From contig OZ220465.1 of NCBI GenBank assembly GCA_965115815.1, positions 4,216,001 to 4,280,000 of the forward strand: 64,000 nt of DNA, in the 5' to 3' direction. The notes below the pieces were generated by a model. It saw only the letters and a list, made by a program, of their open reading frames with translations, was not told the DNA's origin and did not search any database. This DNA is from VXPW01 sp965115815 (GTDB lineage: Bacteria > Pseudomonadota > Alphaproteobacteria > TMED109). The stretch's first letter is position 1, and every line of letters begins with the position of its first letter. A program made the translations under genes and the position numbers. This document shows, piece after piece, positions 1 to 7,254 of this stretch.

Positions 1-239
1 ATGCCGGCTCCGGGCGGGACGCGCCCCCCTCCCGCCAGCAGCGGCAGTCCCTTCCGTCGACACAGCCGGACCAGTTCGCGGACCCGATGCGATCGGTCCG
101 GACGGCGATAGTCCCGGTAGATCACGCCGACGCCGCGAGGAAGGGTCGGCACGATCGCGCCGGCGTCGATGCCACGCTCCTCGGCACTGAGGAACCACAG
201 TCGGGGCAGCGGGGTGCGTCTGCTAGGATGACCGGACAT
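1..239 (-). CDS. Thiamine phosphate synthase/TenI-like protein, N-terminal part
   Basis: An ATG at 239 opens a minus-strand frame that stays open to the window edge (79 codons). The protein begins with a short polar stretch, then PRLWFLSAEERG and LPRGVGVIYRDY, followed by LVRLCRRKGLPLLAGGG. This resembles the first strands of the TIM-barrel thiamine phosphate synthase/TenI family as found in alphaproteobacteria, which joins HMP-PP and the thiazole phosphate to make thiamine phosphate. The catalytic part lies outside the window, so enzyme versus TenI-like regulator cannot be decided. It is divergent from yggS, with only 18 bp between the two start codons, so their promoters must overlap or lie within coding sequence. 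Confidence 0.6.
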   Translation of the reverse strand, partial: MSGHPSRRTPLPRLWFLSAEERGIDAGAIVPTLPRGVGVIYRDYRRPDRSHRVRELVRLCRRKGLPLLAGGGRVPPGAG

Positions 240-257
240 TGCAGCCGAATCTAGGCC

Positions 258-962
258 ATGCCGCCCCACGCCGCCGCCGATGCTCAGATGGTCTCGCGCT
301 GGCGGGCCGTGCGCGCGGCCGTGCGGGCCGCGGAATGCGAGGCCGGCCGCGACCCCGGATGCGTGTCGCTGGTGGCCGTCTCCAAGGGCGTGGCCGCCCG
401 ACGGGTCGAGGCGCTGCTGGCCGCCGGCCAGCGGATCTTCGCGGAAAACCGCGTGCGGGAAATGCTGGACAAGTGGCCGCCGCTTCTCCAGCGGTATCCG
501 ACGACGGAACTCCGGTTCGTAGGCCGACTGCAAACGAACAAGGTCCGCGAAGCGGTCGGGATCGCCGATGCGATCGAAAGCGTCGATCGGGAGTCCCTGG
601 CCCGCGCCTTGGCCGCTAGCGGCCGGGTCGGGGGTCGGGCCCGGCGGCTGCTCGTGCAGGTCAATGTCGGCGAGGAGCCCCAGAAGGGCGGTTGCCGGCC
701 CGCCGAGGCCGATAGCTTCATCGCGTGGTGCCGGTCGGAACTGGGTCTCGAGATCGCGGGGGTCATGGGAATCCCGCCCGCACATGCCGATCCGGCTCCG
801 TACTTCGGTTTGCTGCGGTCGCTCCGGGACCGCTTGGGCCTGCAGCAGTTGAGCATGGGGATGAGCGCGGACTTCGAATCCGCCGTGCGCTTGGGCGCCA
901 CGCATGTCCGGGTCGGCACTGCGGTGTTCGGCCCGAGGCCGCAGGTTCGGGAGGAGGAGTGA
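258..962 (+). CDS. yggS: YggS/PROSC family PLP homeostasis protein
   Basis: A 234-residue protein, normal for the YggS family of single-domain, alanine-racemase-fold PLP-binding proteins that control free pyridoxal phosphate. LVAVSKGV near residue 40 carries the PLP lysine. IFAENRVREM (the usual FGENRVQE motif), LRFVGRLQTNKV (the usual HxIGxLQxNK), LLVQVNVGEEPQKGG and SMGMSADFESAVRLGATHVRVGTAVFG are family motifs in the correct order. The phosphate-contacting SMGMS and G(T/S)AxFG segments are intact. The usual histidine of the HFIG motif is arginine-phenylalanine here. The ATG at 258 places the first helix correctly. It is probably a soluble cytosolic protein. Divergent neighbour: the thiamine-related gene. 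Confidence 0.93.
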   Translation: MPPHAAADAQMVSRWRAVRAAVRAAECEAGRDPGCVSLVAVSKGVAARRVEALLAAGQRIFAENRVREMLDKWPPLLQRYPTTELRFVGRLQTNKVREAVGIADAIESVDRESLARALAASGRVGGRARRLLVQVNVGEEPQKGGCRPAEADSFIAWCRSELGLEIAGVMGIPPAHADPAPYFGLLRSLRDRLGLQQLSMGMSADFESAVRLGATHVRVGTAVFGPRPQVREEE

Positions 963-1548
963 CCGACGGTTCCCGTACCGCCGGAACGCGGCGATGCGGG
1001 CCGCCGCAGCGTCCGACCCCTCCGTGGCGGAACGGGACGGACGGGGCGACGACGAACCGCCCGAAACCCGCGAACCCGCCGGTGCCCGGTCCCGGCCTGC
1101 GTTCCGACGACCCGGATACCGGCGATACGGGGTCTCGTCGATCGGCCTGCATCCACGCCTTCGGGACGGTTCCCGCAGGCCCGGCGGCACGACACCCGGC
1201 GCCCGGACGCTTCCCCGGACGGTCCGTCCGCCGACTGCCGCCGACCGCCCGCGGTTCCGCGCACGAAGGTCCTTCCGGTTTCGGGCCGGAAGCGTCGCAC
1301 AGCGCCGGCACTCCGACCGGCAGCCCGCCATCGCCCCGTGTTCGAGTGCAGACCGAACGCATGGTCCGATCCTCGGGAACTGCTCGCACACGTCCTCCGG
1401 ATCCCCGAATGCGCGGACGCGGTCTTCCGCCCCCCCGACCCTCGAGGCATCGGGCAGGGCTCGTGCGCACGCCTGACCCTCCGCCCGCCGGCCTCCGTCC
1501 CGCACGGGGATCGACCCCGAAGTCGGTGAGACGCGATCGCCGCGTGGC
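963..1548. other. Intergenic stretch, no gene recognised
   Basis: These 586 bases separate yggS from the ATP synthase promoter. Open frames exist on both strands, but their translations are runs of Arg, Pro, Gly and Ala without any recognisable motif, as expected by chance at this GC content. I see no tRNA, hairpin terminator or repeat. The last bases hold the candidate promoter listed separately. Confidence 0.6.
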
Positions 1549-1576
1549 TTGACATTTCCCGGGAAGCGGTTAGCGT
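1549..1576 (+). promoter_or_regulatory. Candidate sigma-70-type promoter of the Fo operon
   Basis: TTGACA at 1549-1554 is a perfect -35 box. It is followed after 16 bp by TAGCGT at 1571-1576, a weak -10. The start of atpI is 45 bp downstream. It is the only good -35 in the preceding 500 bases and sits just where a promoter for atpI-B-E-F'-F is needed. This is read from sequence only; no start site is known. Confidence 0.5.
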
Positions 1577-1621
1577 CCCGATGCCCGCCCTCGCGGGCGC
1601 TGGTGCGGAACCCTGCAATCT

Positions 1622-1948
1622 GTGGCGGCCGACACGCCTGACATCCCTGACCTCCCGCCGGACCTTTCCCGCCTCGCGGACCGCTTGGCCGACGACCCGT
1701 CGTTCTCGACCGGGCGCGCACCCGGCAAGGCCTTCGGCGGGGCGCTCAGGGTATCTTCCGAAATGATTGCCGGAATTGCGGCTGGGGGAGGAGGAGGCTG
1801 GCTGCTGGACGAATGGCTGGGCACGTCGCCAATATGGCTGATTCTCTGCGTGGGATTGGGCTTTGCCGCCGGCCTGCGCAACGTCTTCCGTACCGCTCAG
1901 GGGTACGACCGGCCGCCGCCACCGCCCGGCCAGGTTCCACCCTCCTGA
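1622..1948 (+). CDS. atpI: ATP synthase assembly protein AtpI
   Basis: A 108-residue membrane protein starting at GTG. A soluble N-terminus (about 1-40, with PDIPDLPPDLSRLADRL) precedes two hydrophobic helices. The first is glycine-rich (about 46-66, EMIAGIAAGGGGGWLLD) and the second spans about 70-88 (IWLILCVGLGFAAGLRNVF). This is the AtpI/Gene1 two-helix pattern, usually encoded first in alphaproteobacterial Fo operons. AtpI helps assemble the c-ring. The tail is proline-rich. An atpB start lies 25 bp after the stop, consistent with one transcript. Length and position fit the family well. Confidence 0.88.
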   Translation: MAADTPDIPDLPPDLSRLADRLADDPSFSTGRAPGKAFGGALRVSSEMIAGIAAGGGGGWLLDEWLGTSPIWLILCVGLGFAAGLRNVFRTAQGYDRPPPPPGQVPPS

Positions 1949-1973
1949 TCCGTCTGCCGGGAACCGACTTCTG

Positions 1974-2747
1974 ATGGCAACCGAAGACACTGCCCAGAGC
2001 GATCGGGCCCACGGCCCCCTCGAGCAGTTCGAGATCGTCCCCCTCGAGCCGATCGTGATCGGGGGCGTCGACCTCTCGTTCACGAACTCCTCGCTCTGGA
2101 TGCTCATCGCGGTCGCCGCCGTCGCTGCCCTCTTCGGAGGAGGCATGCGCCGCCGCGCCATCGTTCCGGGACGCTGGCAGGCCGCGGTCGAGCTGACCTA
2201 CCGGTTCGTCGCCCGCATGGCGCAGGACACTGTCGGGCCGCAGGGCGCACCGTACTTCCCCTTCATCTTTACGCTGTTCCTGTTCATACTCTTCGGCAAT
2301 CTGCTGGGCATGATCCCCTACAGCTTCACGTACACGAGCCATGTCGCCGTCACGTTCGCCCTGGCCGCGGTCGTGTTCGTCGGGGTCACCGTCATCGGCC
2401 TGGTGCGGCACGGCGTCCGGTTTCTTTCGCTCTTCGTTCCGTCCGGCGTGCCGGTGCTGCTGATCCCGCTGATGGTCCCGATCGAAATCATCAGCTATTT
2501 CGTCCGCCCGATCAGCCTCTCTCTCCGCTTGTTCGCCAACATGATGGCCGGCCATACCATGCTCAAGGTCTTCGGAGGCTTCGTCGGCCTCCTGCTGTCC
2601 GCCGGCCTCGGATTTCTGGCTCCGGTCTCCGTCATCCTGATCGTGGCCCTGACGGGCTTCGAACTCATGATTGCCGTCATCCAGGCCTATGTCTTCGCAG
2701 TGCTGAGTTGCCTGTACCTGAGCGACGCCCTGGACCTGCATCACTGA
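1974..2747 (+). CDS. atpB: F0F1 ATP synthase subunit a
   Basis: A 257-residue polytopic membrane subunit that forms the proton half-channels next to the c-ring. PLEQFEIVPL is the alphaproteobacterial N-terminal signature. PYFPFIFTLFLFILFGNLLGMIP lies in the second helix. ISLSLRLFANMMAGH in the fourth helix holds the essential arginine, and the last helix (FELMIAVIQAYVFAVLSCLYL) carries the conserved Gln/Tyr. The ATG at 1974 is chosen because homologues begin just upstream of the PLEQF segment; a longer frame back to 1863 overlaps atpI. It is the second gene of the Fo operon. Confidence 0.95.
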   Translation: MATEDTAQSDRAHGPLEQFEIVPLEPIVIGGVDLSFTNSSLWMLIAVAAVAALFGGGMRRRAIVPGRWQAAVELTYRFVARMAQDTVGPQGAPYFPFIFTLFLFILFGNLLGMIPYSFTYTSHVAVTFALAAVVFVGVTVIGLVRHGVRFLSLFVPSGVPVLLIPLMVPIEIISYFVRPISLSLRLFANMMAGHTMLKVFGGFVGLLLSAGLGFLAPVSVILIVALTGFELMIAVIQAYVFAVLSCLYLSDALDLHH

Positions 2748-2787
2748 GTCCCCCTTCTTTTTTCTCCCGCTTCCGAAAGGATTTCCC

Positions 2788-3015
2788 GTGGAAACTGAAG
2801 CAGCCAAGCTGATCGGTGCCGGTCTCGCGACCATTGCCTTGGCCGGAGCCGGTATCGGCATCGGCAACATTTTCGGAAACTACGTCTCGGCCGCCATTCG
2901 CAACCCCTCGGCCGCGCCGAAGGTGTTCGGCAACGTGCTGCTGGGCTTTGCACTGACGGAAGCGATCGCCCTGTTCGCGCTCCTGATTGCGTTCCTGATC
3001 CTGTTCGCGGTCTGA
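2788..3015 (+). CDS. atpE: F0F1 ATP synthase subunit c
   Basis: A 75-residue hairpin of two transmembrane helices, the normal length for the alphaproteobacterial c subunit. Helix 1 contains the glycine repeat GAGIGIG (about 20-26) that packs the ring. The polar loop is RNPSA (38-42). Helix 2 carries the ion-binding glutamate at position 58 (ALTEAIALF). The residues expected of a sodium-binding c subunit are not present, so it is presumably proton-driven. The start is GTG at 2788, preceded by GAAAGGATT as ribosome-binding region. The 40-bp gap after atpB may help adjust the high stoichiometry of this subunit. Confidence 0.96.
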   Translation: METEAAKLIGAGLATIALAGAGIGIGNIFGNYVSAAIRNPSAAPKVFGNVLLGFALTEAIALFALLIAFLILFAV

Positions 3016-3030
3016 TTCGAACCGCAGTCC

Positions 3031-3603
3031 ATGACTCGCCATCTCGACCGGGTCTGCCTGATGCTGGCGGCCGCGTCGGTCCCGCCCGCGGCGGTGGCGG
3101 AGGGCGGCATGCCGCAGCTTCGCGTGGAGACGTTCGCATCGCAGATTTTCTGGCTGGTGATCCTGTTTGCGGCTCTCTACGCCGTGACCAGCCGGATCGT
3201 GCTGCCGCAGGTACGCAGCACTCTGCGGGCCCGGGAAATGCGAATCGGCGCCGACCGGGAACAGGCGGACGAGCTCCGCAGGGAAGCCGAAGCCGCGCAC
3301 CGCCGAACCCGCGAAACGCTCTCCGCTGCCCGGGCCGACAGCGATCGTCTGCTTGAAGATGCGCACGATCTGGCTGCCGCCGCGTTCCGGGTCCAAACCG
3401 AACGGCTGCAGGAGACGCTGGAACGCGAACGGAAGGAGGCGGACGCCCGAATCGCCGCCGTGCGGGCTTCGGCGATTCAGGAAGCCGAAGCGGTGGCAGC
3501 GGACCTGGTGCGGACCCTTGCGGACCGGTGGTCGCATGTTCGCACGGACGAGGCTGTCCTGTCCGGCGTCGTGGCCCGGGCCGTACGGGAGCGGAAACCG
3601 TGA
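3031..3603 (+). CDS. atpF': F0F1 ATP synthase subunit b'
   Basis: A 190-residue peripheral-stalk subunit. A hydrophobic N-terminal segment (about 8-24) ending in Ala-Glu-Gly-Gly could be cleaved. The true anchor is about 37-60 (ASQIFWLVILFAALYAVTS). The remainder is a highly charged alanine-rich coiled coil (REQADELRREAEAAHRRTRE). A PQLRVETFASQIFWLV junction is typical of b' (the second b-type subunit) of photosynthetic and alphaproteobacterial ATP synthases, which pairs with b to hold the F1 head. It lies 15 bp after atpE and overlaps atpF by four bases (GTGA). Confidence 0.9.
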   Translation: MTRHLDRVCLMLAAASVPPAAVAEGGMPQLRVETFASQIFWLVILFAALYAVTSRIVLPQVRSTLRAREMRIGADREQADELRREAEAAHRRTRETLSAARADSDRLLEDAHDLAAAAFRVQTERLQETLERERKEADARIAAVRASAIQEAEAVAADLVRTLADRWSHVRTDEAVLSGVVARAVRERKP

Positions 3604-4127
3604 CGTGGTCGGAACTGGCCCGGGATCCGTCCTTTTGGGTGGCGGTCGCGTTTGTCCTGTTCGTCGTCGTCTTCGGACGTGTGCTGTTCCGGAAGCTCGC
3701 GGGCGTTCTTGACGCGCACCGCAGCGGCATCCGCGACGAACTGGAAGCCGCGGCCGCGCTCCATGGGGAAGCGCAGTCGCTGCGGGACCGCTATACGGAC
3801 GAAGCCGCCCGCGCCGAGAAAATGGCCGACGAGCTTCGGATCCGGGCAAGGGAGAGCGCCCGGCACATCGGCGCCGAGGCAGACCAGAGGCTGCAGACTC
3901 ATCTGGTCCGCATGCGGGAGCGGGCAGCGGAAGAGATTGCCCGCTCCGAGGAGGCCGCGAGGCAGGCCTACCGGGAATACGTGACGGATCTCGTGCAGGA
4001 GGCATCAATCCGCCTCCTGCGCGATCGGATCGACGCCGATACGCATCAGGCGCTGATCCGATCGACGGTGGACCGGCTTGGCCCGTCGCTGGGCCGCATC
4101 CGGAACCAGCCCGTGCCGGGATCCTGA
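3600..4127 (+). CDS. atpF: F0F1 ATP synthase subunit b
   Basis: A 175-residue stalk subunit with one N-terminal transmembrane helix (about 8-28, DPSFWVAVAFVLFVVVFGRV) and a long charged coiled coil (RARESARHIGAEADQRLQ). The GTG at 3600 overlaps the TGA of atpF' in GTGA, so translation is probably coupled. Earlier in-frame starts would lie inside atpF' and add an unrelated hydrophilic leader. The last Fo gene; the F1 genes atpHAGDC are not in this window, the usual split arrangement in Alphaproteobacteria. hslV begins 9 bp downstream and may be cotranscribed. Confidence 0.9.
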   Translation: MTWSELARDPSFWVAVAFVLFVVVFGRVLFRKLAGVLDAHRSGIRDELEAAAALHGEAQSLRDRYTDEAARAEKMADELRIRARESARHIGAEADQRLQTHLVRMRERAAEEIARSEEAARQAYREYVTDLVQEASIRLLRDRIDADTHQALIRSTVDRLGPSLGRIRNQPVPGS

Positions 4128-4136
4128 GCGGGGCCG

Positions 4137-4718
4137 GTGGACGGCGGCGCGCCCGCACCGACGGGAACACCGGACTTGAAGGCCCCATGGCACGGAACGA
4201 CCGTGCTGTCCGTCCGGCAGAACGGAACGGTCGTGATCGCCGGTGATGGGCAGGTCACGCAAGGCAGCACCGTCATCAAGGCCAACGCCCGCAAGGTACG
4301 CCGACTGGCCGGCGGGGCGGTACTGGCAGGATTTGCCGGAGCCACGGCCGATGCCTTTACCCTGTTCGACCGCCTGGATGCCAAGCTTGAGCGGCATCCG
4401 GGGCAACTGATGCGGGCCTGCGTCGAATTGGCCCGCGACTGGCGAACCGATCGGTACCTCCGCCGTCTGGAGGCCGTCATGGCCGTCGCGGACGTCGATG
4501 TGTCCCTCTTGGTATCCGGCGTGGGCGATGTGGTCGAACCGTCGGACGGACTGATCGGGATCGGCTCGGGCGGGGGCTTTGCGCTGGCTGCGGCCCGCGC
4601 CTTGATCCAGGTCGGCGGGTTGGGCGCGGAAGACATCGCCCGGCGGTCGCTGGCCGTTGCCTCCGAACTCTGCATCTACACGAACAGCGAGGTTTCCGTC
4701 GAAGTGATCCGCTCATGA
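4137..4718 (+). CDS. hslV: ATP-dependent protease subunit HslV
   Basis: A 193-residue N-terminal-nucleophile threonine protease, the peptidase half of the HslUV proteasome-like complex. The catalytic threonine is Thr21 in WHGTTVLSVR; the first 20 residues (GTG start at 4137) form a propeptide removed at Gly-Thr, as in other alphaproteobacterial HslV. GDGQVTQGSTVIK carries the active-site region, then NARKVRRL supplies the essential lysine. SDGLIGIGSGGGFALAAARAL is the family motif near the end. The stop overlaps the start of hslU in ATGA, giving coupled synthesis of the two partners. Confidence 0.96.
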   Translation: MDGGAPAPTGTPDLKAPWHGTTVLSVRQNGTVVIAGDGQVTQGSTVIKANARKVRRLAGGAVLAGFAGATADAFTLFDRLDAKLERHPGQLMRACVELARDWRTDRYLRRLEAVMAVADVDVSLLVSGVGDVVEPSDGLIGIGSGGGFALAAARALIQVGGLGAEDIARRSLAVASELCIYTNSEVSVEVIRS

Positions 4719-6025
4719 CCGCATTCACGCCCCGCGAAATCGTGGCCGAACTCGACCGCTTCATCATCGGCCAGCGCGCCGCCAAGCGGTCCGTGGCGAT
4801 TGCCCTTCGAAACCGATGGCGCCGGCAGCAGCTGGAGCTGCCGCTGCGGGACGAAATCCTTCCGAAGAACATCCTGATGATGGGCCCCACGGGGGTCGGC
4901 AAGACGGAGATCGCACGACGCCTGGCCACGCTGGCACAGGCTCCGTTCATCAAGGTGGAAGCCACCAAGTTTACGGAAGTGGGCTACGTCGGCCGCGATG
5001 TCGAATCGATCATCCGGGATCTCCTGGAAAGCGCGATCATGATCACCCGAACTCGGCTGCAGAACGAGGTGGCCACACGAGCCGTGGCCGCCGCTGAGAA
5101 ACGTGTCCTTGACGTGCTCGCAGGTCCGTCCGCTTCCCGCGACACCCGACAGAAAATGCGCGAACGGCTCCGGTCCGGACAGCTGGATGCGCAGGAAATC
5201 GAAATCGAGGTGAGCGAGAACCCCGCCAGCAGCCTTCCTTCGTTCGAATTGCCGGGAATGCCCGGCGCCCATGTGGGCATGGTGAACCTCGGAGAACTGT
5301 TCGGAAAATCCTTCGGCAACGTGACGCAGAAGCGCCGAATGACCGTAGCCGAAAGCCACCAGGTGCTCGTGGAAGAGGAAAGCAACCGGCTGATCGACGA
5401 CGACGAACTGCATCGGACCGCAATCGAGGCTGTCGAACAGAACGGGATCGTGTTTCTCGACGAAATCGACAAGATCACGCGCGCCGAAGAACGCGCCGGA
5501 GCGGACGTCAGCCGCGAGGGAGTACAACGCGACCTCCTGCCGCTCATCGAAGGAACCGTGGTCTCCACGAAGCACGGCCAGGTGCGCACCGGCCACATCC
5601 TGTTCATTGCCTCCGGCGCCTTCCACCTGGCCAAGCCGTCCGACCTGCTACCCGAGTTGCAGGGCCGCCTTCCCATCCGCGTGAATCTCGATGCGTTGTC
5701 CGAATCCGACCTGGTCCGCATCCTGACGGAGCCCGAGAACAGTCTGACTCGGCAGTATGCAGCATTGCTTGCAACCGACGGCATCAAGCTCGAGTTCCGC
5801 GAGGAAGGTATCAAGGCCCTCGCGCATCTGGCCGCCAAAGCCAATCACGCGGTGGAGAATATCGGTGCTCGACGACTTCACACGATTTGCGAGCGTCTGC
5901 TGGAGGACGTGAGCTTCTCAGCCGCGGATCGACCGGACGAGGTAATCGTCATCGACGAGGAATTCGTACTGAAGACTCTCGGCGACGACATCGACCAAAT
6001 CGACCTGAACCGTTTCATTCTCTGA
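4715..6025 (+). CDS. hslU: ATP-dependent protease ATPase subunit HslU
   Basis: A 436-residue AAA+ unfoldase that feeds substrates to HslV. Walker A is GPTGVGKT (57-64) with TEVGYVGRDVES following at about 87-98 as the pore-loop region (GYVG). The inserted I domain spans about 110-240. Walker B is IVFLDEIDKI (about 247-256). Sensor and arginine-finger regions follow. The C-terminus ends NRFIL, the tail that docks into HslV. Length is normal for the shorter alphaproteobacterial form. The ATG lies inside the hslV stop (ATGA). No clear terminator follows. Confidence 0.97.
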   Translation: MTAFTPREIVAELDRFIIGQRAAKRSVAIALRNRWRRQQLELPLRDEILPKNILMMGPTGVGKTEIARRLATLAQAPFIKVEATKFTEVGYVGRDVESIIRDLLESAIMITRTRLQNEVATRAVAAAEKRVLDVLAGPSASRDTRQKMRERLRSGQLDAQEIEIEVSENPASSLPSFELPGMPGAHVGMVNLGELFGKSFGNVTQKRRMTVAESHQVLVEEESNRLIDDDELHRTAIEAVEQNGIVFLDEIDKITRAEERAGADVSREGVQRDLLPLIEGTVVSTKHGQVRTGHILFIASGAFHLAKPSDLLPELQGRLPIRVNLDALSESDLVRILTEPENSLTRQYAALLATDGIKLEFREEGIKALAHLAAKANHAVENIGARRLHTICERLLEDVSFSAADRPDEVIVIDEEFVLKTLGDDIDQIDLNRFIL

Positions 6026-7212
6026 TCGGAAACGACGGCCCCTTCCTGCGTCCGGTCCTGCGTCCGGTGGAATTTGCCGCCGTTCCCTCGGCCTGCGTGC
6101 CGGAAGCCGACCGCAACCTCCCATCGAAGTCCCTCTCGGTCCGCCGGATCCGCGGCCCTCGTGCGCGGCACTCTGGGAGCACTGCTTCTCCACCCTCTCG
6201 GCCCCTTCTTCGCCGGGAAGCCCTCTCAGGGTTGCAGGTGCGACTTCCGGAACCGCGATGCTCTCGCGGCAACCGTGTTTTCCGGGGGAAGCTATCGTCA
6301 CGCATCCGTCGGCTGGGTAGACCACTGGCGCGCGCATCCGCAGACGAAGGCTTGGACCGTCCCCGCTCTTTCGAGTGCGGGCGGGTTCGCAGTTTCGCCA
6401 AAGACCGCGTTTCCAGCAGTCCCCCGAAACGTCCGTACGTCCGGTGTTCCCGGGTACGGCTTCCAGCATCAGACGCCCACCAAGAGTTCAGTGCGGAGCC
6501 TTCCGCCGGACACGCCAGGGTCAAGGCTGACCCTACCCATGGCATCCCCGCGCGTTGGCTCCGTCCTTCGACCTTGCAGCCGCGTCGGTCGGGGCCGGGT
6601 TCTGCGCACCGGTCGGACCTGCTGCAACGGCCACCTGAGCCCTGGCCCTTGCTCGGGACGGGTCCTGTAGTCCCGCCCGTCCACGCTTACTCCACTCCAT
6701 CCGCCCGTCCGGAGGACTCCACATCCTTTCCCGGTTCCGGGTGCTCGACGCGGTCCCGGACCTTCCGGGATCACACCCTCCTGTCGATCCTCCGCACCTT
6801 CCGGTCCTTCCCTGCGGGTCGGTCCCGGATGGGCGCGTCTCTACCCCGGGGATTCGATGCGTGCCCCAGCTCTTCCGCATCGACACGGGCCCTCGGGCTG
6901 GTTCCCGGACCTTGGCATTCCCGACTGTCCCACTACTCCGCTTCCCGTGAGGGTTCCTTTTCGGGGCTTCCTACAAGCGTTCGCTTTCGCTCCGGCCCTC
7001 CGGTTTGCTCGCCGCCCTGACGGATCCGACCGGCTGGACACCGGGTTGCTGCCAGCCCACCACGGCGTTCTGCGTCCCAGCCCCACGTCCAAGTCGCCCC
7101 CGAACCCGTGGGATCTGCTACGGCGCCCAACGGGGAAGTGCGCCGGCGGGGCCTCCACCCGCAAGATCAACCGCTCGACTCGCTGCACGGAACCCGGGGA
7201 ACGCGACCGGAA
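6026..7212. other. 1.2-kb region without a convincing gene; possible structured RNA on minus strand
   Basis: Frames on both strands lack starts with good context and family motifs. Read on the minus strand, the sequence shows several purine-loop hairpins: an AGCCGTA...TACGG hairpin near 6425-6460, and a CCCG-bulge-CTC-GAAA-GAG-CGGG hairpin about 70 bases further on. The first resembles group II intron domain V but has extra bases at its base. No reverse transcriptase is encoded. The region lies downstream of both hslU (plus) and mnmG (minus). Its nature is not known; see findings. Confidence 0.4.
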
Positions 7213-7228
7213 TGTTTCACGTGAAACA
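7213..7228. promoter_or_regulatory. parS centromere site, downstream of mnmG
   Basis: TGTTTCACGTGAAACA is a perfect 16-bp palindrome identical to the canonical ParB-binding parS site of bacterial chromosomes. It lies 26 bp beyond the mnmG stop codon. ParB loads here and spreads, directing origin segregation by ParA and SMC loading. In many bacteria the start of rsmG encodes MFHVKH across such a site. Here ATGTTTCACGTG is present on the minus strand, but the frame soon stops and no RsmG motifs follow. Confidence 0.93.
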
Positions 7229-7254
7229 TTCCGCTGCCGCTGCGGCGTCCGCAT

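Noticed and set aside
284..2161. Minus-strand frame of 625 codons across yggS and atpI/atpB
   Set aside because: Opposite genes carry complete family motifs; this translation has none.
6425..6460. Definite group II intron domain V
   Set aside because: The hairpin has three extra bases before the basal TTTC and a GAACA loop where GAAA is expected, no intron end or reverse transcriptase can be placed, so it is kept only as a speculative finding.
5887..7020. A 377-codon plus-strand frame after hslU
   Set aside because: It starts inside hslU and has only Arg/Pro/Ser-rich content with no motif; no start context.
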